DNA of 64,000 bases. It comes from DHVE2 group archaeon (GTDB lineage: Archaea; Thermoplasmatota; Thermoplasmata; Thermoplasmatales; Aciduliprofundaceae). Positions 49,920 to 62,835 of the stretch are shown piece by piece. Both the position numbers and the translations under genes were made by a program. Location: contig JALVVV010000027.1 in NCBI GenBank assembly GCA_027023265.1, positions 1-64,000 of the forward strand, given 5' to 3'. The notes beneath the pieces are model-generated. The model saw only the letters and a list, made by a program, of their open reading frames with translations. It had not been told where the DNA came from and made no database searches. The stretch's first letter is position 1; the number at the start of each line of letters is the position of its first letter.

Positions 49920-50630
49920 ATGATTGTCCTAGGACATAAGGGTTATAGCGCCAAGTATCCTGAGAACACCGTTCTCTCTTTCAGAAAAGCTATTGAATAT
50001 GGGGCAGACGGAGTGGAGCTTGATGTTTGGCTAACTTCAGATGGAAGGGTTGTTCTTAATCATGACCCGACAATAAAGGAAAATTTCGGGGTAGATGTGG
50101 ATATCAAAGGCAGCACTTTGGAAGAATTGAGAAATTATGAATTCAGGGGAGAGCGCATTGCAACCCTGGATGAAGTTTATGAAGCATTACCCGATAATGC
50201 CGTAATTAACGTTGAGATTAAGGATGTTGATGCTTCTGTGCCGGCCATTGACATTGTTAAAAAATACAACGCACTGGATAGAACTTTGTTCTCGTCTTTC
50301 AAGATTGATGCTTTGAAATTAGTTCGGGAGACATGTGAGGAAGCGAAAATAGGGCTTTTAATAGACAGACCATACAAGGTGCATGAGTTCGTTAAGTTGA
50401 TACGTGATTTGAAATTGGATTACGTGAATCCTCCAATAGAGGGAGCCAAGATAATGCGCAAATCCACATTCAAATTTTATCTGAGGGCAATCAGAGCAAT
50501 GGGCCCCCGCTTGATAATGTGGACCGTTAATGACTATGAGGAATTTAAACCATACATGGAGTTCTGCCATGGTGTTATCACTGATGAGGTTGAGAAAATG
50601 GTGAAACTTGTGCGTGGTGGTCAGGAATGA
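49920..50630 (+). CDS. Glycerophosphodiester phosphodiesterase
   Basis: GHKGYSAKYPENTVLSFRKAIEYGADGVELDVWLTSDGRVVLNHD. Confidence 0.95.
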   Translation: MIVLGHKGYSAKYPENTVLSFRKAIEYGADGVELDVWLTSDGRVVLNHDPTIKENFGVDVDIKGSTLEELRNYEFRGERIATLDEVYEALPDNAVINVEIKDVDASVPAIDIVKKYNALDRTLFSSFKIDALKLVRETCEEAKIGLLIDRPYKVHEFVKLIRDLKLDYVNPPIEGAKIMRKSTFKFYLRAIRAMGPRLIMWTVNDYEEFKPYMEFCHGVITDEVEKMVKLVRGGQE

Positions 50631-51760
50631 GGGATGAAGAGCTTAGGAATGAAGTTATTGGTTTGAGAAGAAAGATACACATGTACCCTGAGCTGGGATT
50701 TAGGGAGTACCGCACATCTCAACTTGTGGAAGATTATCTTCATGACATTGGTATAAAAACATGGAGAATTGGAAAAACGGGAGTTGTGGGGGAAATAGAT
50801 AACGGAGGACATAAGAGGGTTGCTCTTAGAGCAGATATGGATGCGTTGCCCATACAGGAGGAAAACGATGTCCCTTATAAATCTCAGATTCCTGGTGTTA
50901 TGCATGCTTGCGGTCACGATGCCCACACTGCCATGCTTCTTGTAGCTGCACGCGTGCTTTCTTCTGTGGATTTTGAGGGGAAGTTACGTTTTATATTTTA
51001 ACCAGCCGAGGAAGGTCTTAATGGCGCCTTAACAATGGTTGAGGGTGGTGCAATAGACGGGGTGGACAGCATCTTGGGTGTGCATGTTTGGGCAGGTTTG
51101 CCCACGGGTACCATTGCCATAGAGGCAGGTCCGGTAATGGCCTCTGTGGATAGATTCAAGGTAAGCGTTATTGGTCGTGGAGGGCACGGCGCCTCGCCTC
51201 ATGAAACAAATGACCCGGTTGTATGTGCATCTTCTATAATTGTTGCTCTGCAAACTATAGTGTCCAGGAATGTTGACCCTTTGAAAAGCGCGGTGGTAAC
51301 AGTTGGAAAAATACAGGGTGGAACTGCGTTTAATATAATACCCGAAACGGTGGAGTTTGAGGGTACGGTTAGATCTTTTGAAGATGAAACGCATTCACTT
51401 GTGCAAAGAAGAATAGAAGAAATAACAAAATCTGTTGCCATGGCTCACGGCTGCAGTGCCAAGATAGATTACAAAATAATAAATCATGCTACTGTCAACG
51501 ATGGGGACCTTGCATCCATGGGTGTTCGTGTTGCAAGCAAGATTGCCAGAGTGGTAGGAGAGGAGAAAAATATGGGTGGCGAGGATTTCTCAGAATACGC
51601 ATCCCGGATACCCGGTTTGTTTGCGTTTTTGGGTGTTCGAAACGAATCCAAAGGAATTGTGTATCCCCATCACAGCCCAAAGTTTGACTTGGATGAAGAA
51701 GCCCTCCCTCTGGGTGTTGAGTTCGAGGTGCGCATGGCTATGGAAATGTTGAAAAATTAG
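50627..51760 (+). pseudogene. M20-family amidohydrolase/peptidase interrupted by one in-frame TAA
   Basis: ORFs 50627..51001 and 51035..51760 share a frame; LRFIF-TAA-PAEEGLNGA, where the family motif is F-Q-PAEEG. Confidence 0.88.
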
Positions 51761-52788
51761 AGTATGTCCTTGACTATTGCCCTGTAATCGTGGTTTTTGA
51801 ACTTTATGCTTTCCTGCAAAGATAGAAACTGTATTTTTGGCTCTTCTTCTAAAACACCCGTTCTCTCTCCAAAATTTTCGAAGAATGAAATGATATCTCT
51901 GCTTTCTTTCAGCGACTTGAAAGGAGCAATTGCAATTCCCTCCAGTGAGTCGTATGCTAAGAATACTATGCTTGAAAGGTCAATATCCATATTCACATCT
52001 TTTATTTTTTCAACTTCTTCTATCTTTTTAGGATTTGCGTGCCAATGTGCAAAAACCAAGACTTCGTATCCAAGATTAATTAGATTGGGAATATATCTCT
52101 TGATCACCCATCCTTCTTTGTAAAGTTTTTTTCTTATTTTTGAGGTGGTTTGAACAGTTGCTTTAATTCTTCCTGCCAGTTCTTGCATACTTATCCCCGG
52201 GTTATTCACGATTTCATACATCGCCAATTTCTCCCTTTTGGTGAGCTCTTTATCTGGTTTTTTCATCTCTTTTGATAGCACGAACCCTTTTTCTTCTGCA
52301 ACATCTTTACATACAATACCCGAGTAATCAAACAGGATTGGTATATTTGACATGGAGAGGGGAAGCATGACTAACGCTATCTGGTTCTCGTTTAGTGCAT
52401 CTCTTATCCTGATGACCCCCTCTATCTTTGCAAGAGTTTCTTTTATTTCGGTGTAATTTTTTGCAACTCCGAGGACAAATCCACGGTACGATTCGGCAAT
52501 ACCGTAGAATATCTTTGAATCTTTTCTCAGTATGTTTGATTTTTTAATTTTTTGTAGCTCTTGCAGTTTTTTCTTTGTTAAGCTTCCGTATCCTGCTACC
52601 AAAATCTCGTAATTCAGGAGTCTTATATTTGGTATGTTTATTTCCTTAATCAATCCTTCTTTTTTGAATTTTCCAACCGTTTTGTACACTGCCCAGTAAT
52701 TCATATTCAATTTCTCGGAAATCTCCTTGAGTGTTTTATTGGGATATTTCGTAATTCCGCAAAGCACTTTCATTTCAGCATTTCTCAT
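51757..52788 (-). CDS. Transcriptional regulator with two wHTH + sensor modules
   Basis: Two HTH segments, each followed by a similar PN-I-x-LxYE[IV]LV segment. Confidence 0.78.
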   Translation of the reverse strand: MRNAEMKVLCGITKYPNKTLKEISEKLNMNYWAVYKTVGKFKKEGLIKEINIPNIRLLNYEILVAGYGSLTKKKLQELQKIKKSNILRKDSKIFYGIAESYRGFVLGVAKNYTEIKETLAKIEGVIRIRDALNENQIALVMLPLSMSNIPILFDYSGIVCKDVAEEKGFVLSKEMKKPDKELTKREKLAMYEIVNNPGISMQELAGRIKATVQTTSKIRKKLYKEGWVIKRYIPNLINLGYEVLVFAHWHANPKKIEEVEKIKDVNMDIDLSSIVFLAYDSLEGIAIAPFKSLKESRDIISFFENFGERTGVLEEEPKIQFLSLQESIKFKNHDYRAIVKDIL

Positions 52789-52934
52789 CTAACCGGGTTT
52801 ATTGCAGGCTTGTATTTAAAATTTTCCAAAATTTCTGCTATTATCAATTTTAATTTTAATTTTTTGAAATTTTTAAGTCTCTTTCAACAAAAATTTAAAT
52901 AATTTTTTCTTTTTAACCATCCTCGGTGATATGA

Positions 52935-55900
52935 ATGAACATGAGGTCATTAGGTGAATTCGTTAGCAAAAAGCCAGTAACAACATTGATTGTGATGATA
53001 CTACTAACATCTATATTTGGATTTTATGCTTCTCAAATGGAGATGAGCGCTGATTTAAGCACTTTCCTTCCAGACGATAGTATCGCAAAGGCTCAGAAAA
53101 AGATATCCGAGGAGTTCGGAGACACTGACATAGTTGAGGTTATCTTAATCTCTAACAATACAGTTAGCAAGAGCAGTCTCATGGATATGCTAAAAATAGA
53201 AAAAGCTCTTGAGAGCAACGAGAGCGTGTTAAAATCACTTAAAACTCCCGAGAATCCCGGAAGCAGCATAATGAGTCCGGCAGATGTTATAATAACGGGG
53301 AGAAATACCCTTGATTTTGAGGGTAAACTTATTCACGTGCTTGAAAATATGAGTGGTAATCTGTCTGAGGTTAATTTTTCCGCTTTTAATACTCCACTAT
53401 CTATTATGAATTCCGTAATGGATGATTACAGGGATATATATTACAATGCTACCATGATCAGAGATGATGCGAAGGATGTTGTGCTTTTGATGTTCTCTGT
53501 GCCCACCCAGAATAGCGGGAATATTAGTGAGTTTGTTCCCTTACTGGAAAACGTAACTGCTGCTCTTTTAAGCGGTGAGAATTTCCAGGTTAAGTCCATG
53601 TTCCTCACCCTTTTAACTCCGCCTATAATTGAGAAAAATGAAACTTCAGGGGGTCTGAATAATCCATTGCTGCATTTCTTTAATGAAGATATGAATTCAT
53701 CCATGCCACTATCTGAGAAAGAGGTTAGCGTTCGTTATTTCATAAAAGCTGGAAACTTTTCTAAGTTGTCCATGAATTACACCAATGTGTCCCTTGCCCA
53801 GGGTATTGAAGGAGATGATGGTTTGTTAAATGCACTTGATTACGTGAATTATTCGTTGTCTGCAGGTGACAACAGCACGGCAATGGCAATTCTCAACAAT
53901 ACAATTGAAAATATGAGTTATGAAATAAAGGGTATGTCCATGGTGGCGCCCTTGTATGAATCGTATAACAGTTCCTTATCCAGTTTTCTTTACGGGTTGA
54001 ACACGGGCAATTTGTCCCCGAAGGATATTGTGAGCGTTCGCGAAAACACTTCTGCCATTTTAGGGGTTCTCAATGGGGAGCAGAAGAAGATGATTGAGAT
54101 ATTCAATGATACCTTAAATGAATGGCAATATCACTCTCATATATACTACGATGTAGCTTATGAAGCAAATGCCACGCAATACATGTGTAATGGATTTTTG
54201 CAATCATACGAGTCCGAAGTTCAGCTAAATAACTCTCTTGCAGACGTTAAGATGATGATAAATCATGATAGTCTGAAAAACACTACCTATGTATTGTCTA
54301 AAATTATTGATTCTGTCCGTAATAATAAAAATTATATGATTATCGAAAAGCAGCAAGTGGAAGGTATGTTGAGCACAATGAGTTCTCCGTACTTTAAGTG
54401 GTTTAACTCTGTTCTCTCGAATATGGATTATCTTCTTCTTCATTCTAATGTGGCACTAAATACAGTAAATGTTTACAATTATATTATGGGGATGATGAAT
54501 ACTGCTTCCGCACCAACAGGTGATAGCAATTTTAAGGCTTTTTATGCGTTGAAAGATGCGTTCGAATCTCCTGTATCGGATACCTACAAGTACAAAATAC
54601 AGAGTATGTATATAAATGAGATTGCTCTGGCATCTCATTTATCCGGTTTTAACATGAATATTAGCTTTGAGAGGCCTCATCTATCAACACCTGATTTTAA
54701 TATGAGTGTTGATAAGAAAATGCAAATCTTACAAAATATGAGCGAGGAGGATATAACAGAAACAATACATAATATCGAAAACTACAATTCAACCGTTCTT
54801 ACAAAAACAGTTAACACCACTCTGGATGCGGTGAATAGTGCTGCTAAATCCATAAAAGATATCAAGGAAAATTTGGATAAAATTCTTAAAAATATGAAAT
54901 TTATTTATGCAACAACAGGTGAAGATTCCGTTTTGAACTCAATGGGTATGTACTCAAACATAAGTGCTTCTCTTGAGAACGCCAGTGTTGGTCTGAAAAC
55001 ATTTACAGAGCGTGTGTCCTATTTCGGTGGTTTCTCATATATGATGAGCAAGATGTCCAGTCAGTTTAAAAACATGTTTTCCAGCGATTTTAATGGGAAA
55101 CATGCCAGCGCAGCTTTAATGCTCGTCACTTTAAACGATAATAAATTATCTGGAGAAAGCTCCAGCGAGCACTCTAAGCGGATGGAGATTGCTGAGGAAA
55201 CGGTGGAAAATGTGGCAAACGGAGTTAAGATACATGGTAAGGTCAGGGTTATGGGGTCATACCTGATTTCCCAAGCTACAGAGAAAACTTCCGATGAGAC
55301 CATAAATGTACTTCTTCCTGTTTCTTTTGCTCTCGTAATAATTATACTTTTGATAACTTTCAGGAACGTGCTGGATACCCTTCTTGGTATAATCGGGCTT
55401 GGTATGGCAATTTTATGGGCTTACGGTTTCGGAGTAATTATGAATTACAATTTCAATCAAATAAGCACCATGGTGGCAGTTCTGCTGGTTGGACTTGGTA
55501 TTGATTATGCCATTCATACAATTTTAAGGTATAGGGAAGAACTGAGAAAGGGTAAGAAAGTCAGGATTGCTATGAGGGATATGATAACAAACCTTGGTAT
55601 GGGGCTCATTCTTGCCACGGTGACAACTATCGTGTCCTTCCTTTCTAATATCTCTTCTGCGATTCCATCTATAAAAGATTTCGGGGTGATGAATGCAGTA
55701 GGCATATTTGGTGCATTTTTAATATTCACCACTTTTGTTCCGGCAGTGAAGATACTGGTTGATGAAAGAAGAGAGAAAAAAGGAAAATTGAAAATAGGTA
55801 GAGACAGGGAAAGGGAAGGTTCCGGAGTAGTCATACTGAACAGGTTCATGGCAATTGGTGCGGTGGGTGCGGAAAAGCACAGATACACCGTAATCCTTGT

Positions 55901-57227
55901 TATTGTGCTGATAACCGGTTTATCTGTTTATGCGGGAATGAATGTGGGCACATCGTTTGATTTGAAAGATTTTCTCCCCAGTAATTTGGAGATAACGGAT
56001 ACTATTCAGTACATGATGGAACACTTTAACACCTCAGGAATGAGCGACAACTACATTCTTGTGGAAGGGAATTTGACTTCTCCAAGTACTCTCACAGCAG
56101 TTGACCAGACGGTTCATAATTTAAAGGGTGACGATTATGTGAATTACGCACAGACAAAGAGCATAACTACCGAGATACGCGAATGGACTGAAAAGAACTC
56201 TACGTTTGCTAAGATGGTCAGTGATAACGACACAAATGGAGACGGGTTACCTGATAAAAACATCACTGCCGTGTATAACTGGCTTTACCAGCACGGGGAT
56301 GGCAAGTCGATACTGCACAAAAGCGATGGCAGGTACGACTCCATGATAATAATAATTAGCAGCTCTGCAAGCTCAAACTCTGAAAATAAGGTGTTTGTTA
56401 GTGAAGTGCACGCGGCAATGAAACCTCTAAAAGAGGCAGGTTTGAAAGCCACTCTTACTGGCACAAACGTTCTTACTTTCCATATACTTGATATGCTCAC
56501 TGGGAGCCAGTGGCGGTCGATGTTCATAACCATTGTTACTACTCTTATTGTCCTGACCATTGTGTTCTACTACGAATCCAAGAGCTATGTGCTTGGTGTA
56601 ATTGCCTCTCTACCGGTGGTCATCGCTTTGGGCTGGCTTCTTGGCACGATGTATCTGCTAAATATGAGCTTTAACGTGGTAACTGTTTTGACAACGTCTT
56701 TAACGATCGGGCTTGGAATTACCTATGCGATTCACATAACCCACAGATTTCTGGAGGATCTACGCACAGAAGGCACCGTGGAAGATGCCATGAGAAAGAC
56801 CGTTCTCAACACCGGAAGCTCTATATTCGGTGCAGCTACCACTACCATGGCAGGATTTGGAACTTTGATGCTATCGTCCATGCCCCCAATAAGCCAGTTT
56901 GGAGAGGTATCCGCATTGTCCATTCTGTACAGCTTTGTTCTTTCGGTGTTCATACTGCCCAGTTTCCTATATGTTTGGGCAGAGTATCGTCAGAGAAAGA
57001 TAATTAACAAGGAGAACGATGGAAAATACAGGCAATTAGGTGTTGGCCTGATTTTCGCGGGGATAGGCGTATATTTATTTGCTTTCTATCTCCAGTGGGT
57101 AGGCTTTAAGCTACCCCCGGGAATCTTGACCTCTCCTGCGTTTATATTCGGTGCTTTGGCAGCTCTCGGTACGATGGTCATAATAATGGGATTTGAAATT
57201 TATTACCGTGCAAATGGTAAGCTATAA
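52935..57227 (+). CDS. RND/MMPL-superfamily exporter (1430 aa)
   Basis: Two TM bundles with [22 protein letters not shown] and [21 protein letters not shown]; large extracytoplasmic loops. Confidence 0.93.
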   Translation: MNMRSLGEFVSKKPVTTLIVMILLTSIFGFYASQMEMSADLSTFLPDDSIAKAQKKISEEFGDTDIVEVILISNNTVSKSSLMDMLKIEKALESNESVLKSLKTPENPGSSIMSPADVIITGRNTLDFEGKLIHVLENMSGNLSEVNFSAFNTPLSIMNSVMDDYRDIYYNATMIRDDAKDVVLLMFSVPTQNSGNISEFVPLLENVTAALLSGENFQVKSMFLTLLTPPIIEKNETSGGLNNPLLHFFNEDMNSSMPLSEKEVSVRYFIKAGNFSKLSMNYTNVSLAQGIEGDDGLLNALDYVNYSLSAGDNSTAMAILNNTIENMSYEIKGMSMVAPLYESYNSSLSSFLYGLNTGNLSPKDIVSVRENTSAILGVLNGEQKKMIEIFNDTLNEWQYHSHIYYDVAYEANATQYMCNGFLQSYESEVQLNNSLADVKMMINHDSLKNTTYVLSKIIDSVRNNKNYMIIEKQQVEGMLSTMSSPYFKWFNSVLSNMDYLLLHSNVALNTVNVYNYIMGMMNTASAPTGDSNFKAFYALKDAFESPVSDTYKYKIQSMYINEIALASHLSGFNMNISFERPHLSTPDFNMSVDKKMQILQNMSEEDITETIHNIENYNSTVLTKTVNTTLDAVNSAAKSIKDIKENLDKILKNMKFIYATTGEDSVLNSMGMYSNISASLENASVGLKTFTERVSYFGGFSYMMSKMSSQFKNMFSSDFNGKHASAALMLVTLNDNKLSGESSSEHSKRMEIAEETVENVANGVKIHGKVRVMGSYLISQATEKTSDETINVLLPVSFALVIIILLITFRNVLDTLLGIIGLGMAILWAYGFGVIMNYNFNQISTMVAVLLVGLGIDYAIHTILRYREELRKGKKVRIAMRDMITNLGMGLILATVTTIVSFLSNISSAIPSIKDFGVMNAVGIFGAFLIFTTFVPAVKILVDERREKKGKLKIGRDREREGSGVVILNRFMAIGAVGAEKHRYTVILVIVLITGLSVYAGMNVGTSFDLKDFLPSNLEITDTIQYMMEHFNTSGMSDNYILVEGNLTSPSTLTAVDQTVHNLKGDDYVNYAQTKSITTEIREWTEKNSTFAKMVSDNDTNGDGLPDKNITAVYNWLYQHGDGKSILHKSDGRYDSMIIIISSSASSNSENKVFVSEVHAAMKPLKEAGLKATLTGTNVLTFHILDMLTGSQWRSMFITIVTTLIVLTIVFYYESKSYVLGVIASLPVVIALGWLLGTMYLLNMSFNVVTVLTTSLTIGLGITYAIHITHRFLEDLRTEGTVEDAMRKTVLNTGSSIFGAATTTMAGFGTLMLSSMPPISQFGEVSALSILYSFVLSVFILPSFLYVWAEYRQRKIINKENDGKYRQLGVGLIFAGIGVYLFAFYLQWVGFKLPPGILTSPAFIFGALAALGTMVIIMGFEIYYRANGKL

Positions 57228-57276
57228 ATACGCAAATCCTATTCACACCTACCAAACAAAAAGGAGGCGATTAAAA

Positions 57277-57549
57277 ATGGCAGAGGAAAACGTTGTGTTC
57301 GTAGGAAAGAAACCGACCATGAACTATGTGCTTGCAGTGGTGACCCAGTTCAACAGCGGTGCTGACCTCGTTATTCTCAAAGCGAGGGGCAGAGCCATAA
57401 GCAAGGCTGTTGATGTTGCAGAGATTGTGCGCAATCGCTTTGTGCCTACCCTGAAGTACGGAAACGTAAATATCGGAACCGAATCTCTTCAGGGCGAGAA
57501 AGGAGAGACAAACGTCTCCTCTATTGAAATCGAGCTCAGGAAGGAGTAA
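57277..57549 (+). CDS. albA: DNA/RNA-binding protein Alba
   Basis: [21 protein letters not shown]...[31 protein letters not shown] upstream of ATG 57277. Confidence 0.96.
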   Translation: MAEENVVFVGKKPTMNYVLAVVTQFNSGADLVILKARGRAISKAVDVAEIVRNRFVPTLKYGNVNIGTESLQGEKGETNVSSIEIELRKE

Positions 57550-60500
57550 ATTTCCTTCTCCTTTTTATTAGCAAGATTATTACTATTGGAACCATAACTA
57601 TTATTATTTCATGCAGTTCTGGTACTGTGTGTATTGTGTCATATGCGCTGCCTCTTACTGATTGAGATAGGAAAGAATATGCAACTACAGTTGTATTTTC
57701 TGTTCCGTTGAAGTTTGCTGGTACTGTTATGGCTACCGTTACGTTCACGCTTTTGCCGGGAAGAATCACTCCTGTGTCAGGGTTTCCGTCTCCATCAGTA
57801 TCGTATTTGGGATTGACATAGTCCCATACTCCATCTCCGTTGTCGTCCTCCGCAGCCAGTGTTCCGTTTATATACAATTTTACGTCAAAGCCCCTGTCTG
57901 ATTTAACTGTTATCTCAAAGATGTTTGCGCCCAATCCAGTGTTGGTTATAGTGTGATTAAATGTTATTGTTTTAGTTTCATTACTTTTCTCAATAGAAGT
58001 ATTGTGATTCGGAGACACTGTAACGTTCCACGGTATGAAGAAATGAGTTGTGGCGTTTACCCATATCACAGGGTCATCGTGAGCGGAAACTCTTACCTGC
58101 CAGTATCCTGAGATGGAATCGTTAGAGAGTGTGTAATAATATGAGTAAATCTTTGTGCCCGCTCCTTCTGATGCTACATTCATAGCGGCATCATTTAACA
58201 CGCCTTTGTTTAGGGGGTTTGTAATATTTACGTATGCAGAACCGATATCTTCATCACCGAAAGGAGAGGTGATTCTTGCTACTATTTTTACCCGTTCACC
58301 TGCTTCGAAAATATTTGTTTCAGAAGAATAGTTGTATAACTCTATGTCTCTTATTTTTATGAAGTCCGAAGTTGGAATTGTGATGTTAGAGGGTACATCT
58401 GGAGAATCATAGTAAACAGTAGCGCTGGTTCCGTATCCGCTCACTGTGAATTTCAAGGTTATATTGGAACCCTTTGGTATGGTGGTTATTTTTGGAGAAA
58501 TAGTAAAAGTGTATAACTTCTCTGAGCTGTCTCCCGTGAGTATCTTGTCATCTCCTATTAATTGAGTTCCCGCATAAAGCTGAACTTTTAATAGCGTATC
58601 GCTCCAGAAGCTCTGTGTGGCCTTAACGTAAAGGTTTACTGTTATGTATCCTGTAAGATTCACATCGTAATATACCTCTCCAAATGTCCATTCCTTGCTA
58701 TTCCCGGAATTAATTTTTGATGAATTTTCACTTGTTCCGTGTTTAAGAGCCAGCAGGTTTGTGCCGTGCAAGTACAAGACTTTCTCTATGGAACGCACGG
58801 GCACATTTGTTCTCAACCTAACTGTACTGTTCACAGAACTATTTGAAATGCTCTGTGTGGTGAGAATAAGAAGATCGCTTTCACCCCAGGTACCTATGGG
58901 TACTTTTTTGATAACCGTGATTTCCAAACTTTCTCCTGATGAAAGGTTAATCGCTACTTTATTGTCTTTATCCCAGGTACTATTAATCCAGTCCCAGTTT
59001 CCATCTCCATCTTTATCCTCTGCAACAAGAGAGCCATTAATAAGCATGTAAAATGGGAATCTACCAGTGGATTCTGATGGCAAAATAAAATATGAGTCGT
59101 TTACATTACCTATATTGTATACTGTAATATTAAATGTCACGTTGGTTCCGGGATTTCCGTATTCGGTAGTATCAGGATATATTACAACACCTCTCTCCGT
59201 TCTGACAAAGAATTGATAGGTGTCTTCACACAATACATCGTTAGTTCCTATCCCTGTAATCGTTACTATGTATTCTCCACCGGTAGATGGTGCGTTTAGT
59301 GAATAAGAAAATATTGTGTAGTTGCCGCCAATCGCTTCAACACTCATGTTCCCATTGCTAACAATAACGTTTCCTTTTTCGTCAGTTATATTTATTTTAG
59401 CACCTAATATATCTTTATATCCAAAAGGATCTGATATTTTTGTCTTAATTGTCATATTTTCTCCTGAATTGAATGTATTTGTTTCTCCTGATTTATTGTA
59501 TGATTTAATCCAGTTAACGTGAATATATGTATCTGTGGGAATATCCACTAAGGAGTTGTACTCCGTGGAATTGAAATAAATGTCTATTGTTGGGTCATCT
59601 ATCCATGAGCCCCCCTCTGCAACGGTCAGAAGTACGAGTGTTTCACCCTTATCAAGCTGCGTAGTGTTTCTTATTGTGAAATTGTACCACCCAGCATCTT
59701 CAATGTCTGGATTGTTATCGTATCCAATGAGTGTTGCTGAATTCTCACTAAAATTGTATTTGTATAGAGATACATTTAACCCGGGGATGTAAAGTCCAAG
59801 ATCCTGGTGGGGTACCAAGTAAAGGGACACAACAGGGTAGTCTGAAATATCAAATTTTTCGTAGAGCGGCGGGTTAATGTACCAATACGCATAATTATTG
59901 TTATTGCTTTGCGGGTCTAGGTTTATTTTGTATGCAGTGGTGCCTGAGAATGTATCCATCTCCAAATCATTTGCCGTTTTATTATAGTGCAGATACAGTT
60001 TTTCATGTACGTATTCGCTCTTCGTATTTACTGTTCTCATGGGCGTATCGCTTACATCTCTGTCCGAATCCCAGTCTGACATGATTATTATGGAAGTTGC
60101 CGTGCTTATATGCAATTCTGAGTTTATTTCAATGGAGTGATATCCCTTGTAGTACTCCACACCTTTTACATATGACCAGTTGTGATGGTTGTATTTGTAT
60201 AAACTTGCATTTTTAACCACTCCGTCTATTCCGTACATCTCTATCATATAATCTGCTCCGAGAGGGTACTGTGGTAAAGAAAAACCTGTGGATTTGTTAT
60301 TGTCGGAGTTTATGTATATTCTCAGAGTGTCATATCCATATATAGCATGGTGAGGGACCGGCCCTATGTACACGCTAACGTGCCTTCCTGCATATGGTTT
60401 TGGGAACCAAGAGGGTATGGTGGTATTGAGCCACATGTCCGGGCCGTAAGGGTAATCGGGAATTCCATCGCCGTCCACGTCTGGCAGTTTCTTCCCATCT

Positions 60501-62458
60501 ACTACAACATAACTTTCGTTGTCAGGTATGCCATCGTTGTTGAAATCGTGGGGATACGGGTCGAATTTATCTGGCACCGTGTCCCTGTCTGAATCTGGCA
60601 GTGTTGGAAAATGTTTTACAGGACAGTTTGTTCCTCCAAAAAGCTCTCCACTAACTTTCATGTAGTATTCCAAACTGTGTCCGTTGAACGAGGATGCATA
60701 TTTTAAGATATCTAAGTTAAAGTCACCTGTTTCAGGATTCCCAGCGCTGCCAACCACATCTCCCGGGCGGTCTTTTTTTGCTAAGTATCTCCAATCTAAG
60801 AATGAGCCATCTACGTTTACTTCCTGAGGGATTGTGTGAATATACGAGCCCCCATCTATGAAGTTGTAAATGACATATGTTTGATTTGTTTCAATTTTAC
60901 TAATATTTGCCACCACTGTTCTTCCAGTTAGCTCTTTTTCTGAGCAGTTAATGGTTAAAAAAATCAAAGCTCTGCCATGCAATTTTAGATTTATTTTTGA
61001 AAATGTTACGTACCTTGCATCTTTAACTATATATTTATCCGATATTTCCTTGTCTGTACTTTTGTTGAAAATTCCATCTCCGTTATCGATGTAAATGGAT
61101 ATCTTTTTAAATTGAATGGGTAATGATGTGCCATTGAACAGGAATGTTATGTTTTTTATGTAGGCATCATGTGAGTATATTTCCATTTTCAAAACAGGTG
61201 CTGTTGTGTTGAACGGTATGACTTCCTGATAATCATTTTCCACTATGTATGCGGTCATTTTTCCGTATTGAGGTATTTTAATTTCATCCTGCTCTCCGGC
61301 GTAGTTAGTAGATATCACCACGCTTCTAAATTCTCCAAATTGGTGAGGGATAAAACCTTCCATCTTGTTTTTTGACATGAAAACTGCAACACTGTCAATG
61401 GGTATGAACTGTGAGTAATCATTCTGATTTGTTGAGTTGTAAAAGTAAAGTTCCTTGCCTTTTACAGTTTTATTCCATCCATATATTTCAACCATGAAAT
61501 CTGCGCCAATTCCTTCAATGGCGTACCCTGTCTTTGAGTTCATATCCGAATCAATAAATATGTATATTCCACTTGCATTTTCAAAGAGATCTGTTTTGGA
61601 TTCTATGAAAAAATAGAGTCCATCGTTAGCTTTGTGGAATTTTACCATGGTGATGTTTATGTCCTGGGGCGCTGACCTTACGCTGTAATATGGTAGTACG
61701 GAATTCCACTCGTTAAAGTTTCCATCAACAGCAAATACCGCTCCTTTTTCAAAAATGACAGTGCCTATGAATGGAGCGTATATTATTATGCCAATAATGG
61801 CAATGGTCACAAAGAATCTTACAATAGGAGGAGCCTTCTTTTTTCTTCCACCTTTGAAACTTCCCGAACCGTTAACTAACCCGCTACCATTTATTATTCC
61901 GTTTTTGAATCCATTGCTCAGCCCATTACTTAACCCGTTAACGTTCGAATTCTTTTTACCGTTCAGAAATCCAAGCCCGTTTACGAGTCCAAAACCATCT
62001 CCTTTTGTGGTTAATTTATAAGATAGGCCATGGAGTTTTTCTTCCAGAGATGAAGGAGGTATTTCGCCTTTCTCGTCGTACAATTCCTTTGCTTTTTTGT
62101 ACGCATTATTTGCCTCTTCATGCCTATCCATCTTTTCTAAAAGTTCCCCTTTTATCTGCCATATTACCGGAGAATTGGGATATATACGGGATAGCTTATT
62201 GTATTCTTCATAAGCTTTTTCCAAGTTTTCCTCTGACAAAACCTTGCCCCACCTTTTTAAAAAATCTCTGGCAACTCCATTCTTTTTAGAAGACAGAAAA
62301 TTCTTAAGCTTCTTAACATCGTTTATGCTCAATCCAGAAATACCGGCTACTTCAAAATCACTGGAAGAGAGTATGGACTCTTTGTCTTTATAATACTCAT
62401 ATATTTTTTCCACCTTTTCCGGAGGTAGCCCATACTCATCAAGTTCTTTTTTAAGCAC
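57536..62458 (-). CDS. Large TM surface protein: cytoplasmic HhH/TPR-like N-terminus, Asn-Gly-rich linker, TM, duplicated extracellular beta modules, Ca-binding-like repeats, C-terminal TM
   Basis: 1640 aa; [43 protein letters not shown] before [29 protein letters not shown]-terminal TM followed by KRRRK. Confidence 0.88.
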   Translation of the reverse strand: MLKKELDEYGLPPEKVEKIYEYYKDKESILSSSDFEVAGISGLSINDVKKLKNFLSSKKNGVARDFLKRWGKVLSEENLEKAYEEYNKLSRIYPNSPVIWQIKGELLEKMDRHEEANNAYKKAKELYDEKGEIPPSSLEEKLHGLSYKLTTKGDGFGLVNGLGFLNGKKNSNVNGLSNGLSNGFKNGIINGSGLVNGSGSFKGGRKKKAPPIVRFFVTIAIIGIIIYAPFIGTVIFEKGAVFAVDGNFNEWNSVLPYYSVRSAPQDINITMVKFHKANDGLYFFIESKTDLFENASGIYIFIDSDMNSKTGYAIEGIGADFMVEIYGWNKTVKGKELYFYNSTNQNDYSQFIPIDSVAVFMSKNKMEGFIPHQFGEFRSVVISTNYAGEQDEIKIPQYGKMTAYIVENDYQEVIPFNTTAPVLKMEIYSHDAYIKNITFLFNGTSLPIQFKKISIYIDNGDGIFNKSTDKEISDKYIVKDARYVTFSKINLKLHGRALIFLTINCSEKELTGRTVVANISKIETNQTYVIYNFIDGGSYIHTIPQEVNVDGSFLDWRYLAKKDRPGDVVGSAGNPETGDFNLDILKYASSFNGHSLEYYMKVSGELFGGTNCPVKHFPTLPDSDRDTVPDKFDPYPHDFNNDGIPDNESYVVVDGKKLPDVDGDGIPDYPYGPDMWLNTTIPSWFPKPYAGRHVSVYIGPVPHHAIYGYDTLRIYINSDNNKSTGFSLPQYPLGADYMIEMYGIDGVVKNASLYKYNHHNWSYVKGVEYYKGYHSIEINSELHISTATSIIIMSDWDSDRDVSDTPMRTVNTKSEYVHEKLYLHYNKTANDLEMDTFSGTTAYKINLDPQSNNNNYAYWYINPPLYEKFDISDYPVVSLYLVPHQDLGLYIPGLNVSLYKYNFSENSATLIGYDNNPDIEDAGWYNFTIRNTTQLDKGETLVLLTVAEGGSWIDDPTIDIYFNSTEYNSLVDIPTDTYIHVNWIKSYNKSGETNTFNSGENMTIKTKISDPFGYKDILGAKINITDEKGNVIVSNGNMSVEAIGGNYTIFSYSLNAPSTGGEYIVTITGIGTNDVLCEDTYQFFVRTERGVVIYPDTTEYGNPGTNVTFNITVYNIGNVNDSYFILPSESTGRFPFYMLINGSLVAEDKDGDGNWDWINSTWDKDNKVAINLSSGESLEITVIKKVPIGTWGESDLLILTTQSISNSSVNSTVRLRTNVPVRSIEKVLYLHGTNLLALKHGTSENSSKINSGNSKEWTFGEVYYDVNLTGYITVNLYVKATQSFWSDTLLKVQLYAGTQLIGDDKILTGDSSEKLYTFTISPKITTIPKGSNITLKFTVSGYGTSATVYYDSPDVPSNITIPTSDFIKIRDIELYNYSSETNIFEAGERVKIVARITSPFGDEDIGSAYVNITNPLNKGVLNDAAMNVASEGAGTKIYSYYYTLSNDSISGYWQVRVSAHDDPVIWVNATTHFFIPWNVTVSPNHNTSIEKSNETKTITFNHTITNTGLGANIFEITVKSDRGFDVKLYINGTLAAEDDNGDGVWDYVNPKYDTDGDGNPDTGVILPGKSVNVTVAITVPANFNGTENTTVVAYSFLSQSVRGSAYDTIHTVPELHEIIIVMVPIVIILLIKRRRKFTPS

Positions 62459-62536
62459 AAGGTATGCACCTCATCTTAGGTATTTAAAACATATACAAAA
62501 AAATGGGAAAAACATTCAGAAAAAAGGGAACAAAAA

Positions 62537-62743
62537 TCACATCTTAAGGTCCTTAAGCTCAAGTTTCTTGACGATCATGTCTCCGTTTTCGTTTTTTAGG
62601 AAAACTATGTAGTCTCCTCCGTTAACTCCGAGCTCCTTTGCAATTCTCTTTTTAAGGGTAATTCTGTACTGTCCGTTCTTTGTTTCGGAGACTTTCACCA
62701 CTTCCCACAGGCTGTAATCTTTCTTTTCTTTTTTCTCTGCCAT
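62537..62743 (-). CDS. AbrB/SpoVT-like DNA-binding domain protein
   Basis: VVKVSETKNGQYRITLKKRIAKELGVNGGDYIVFL. Confidence 0.8.
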   Translation of the reverse strand: MAEKKEKKDYSLWEVVKVSETKNGQYRITLKKRIAKELGVNGGDYIVFLKNENGDMIVKKLELKDLKM

Positions 62744-62835
62744 ATTATTTCTACATATTCATAGGTATATAACCTTTATGCATATTTGCTTAAAAATCAC
62801 GCAAAAGATTTAAAATGAGTGGATAATGCCCATAT

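Noticed and set aside
50999-51001. Recoded stop (pyrrolysine or selenocysteine) in the M20 gene
   Set aside because: The codon is TAA, whereas pyrrolysine uses TAG and selenocysteine TGA; the expected residue is Gln and one C>T change suffices.
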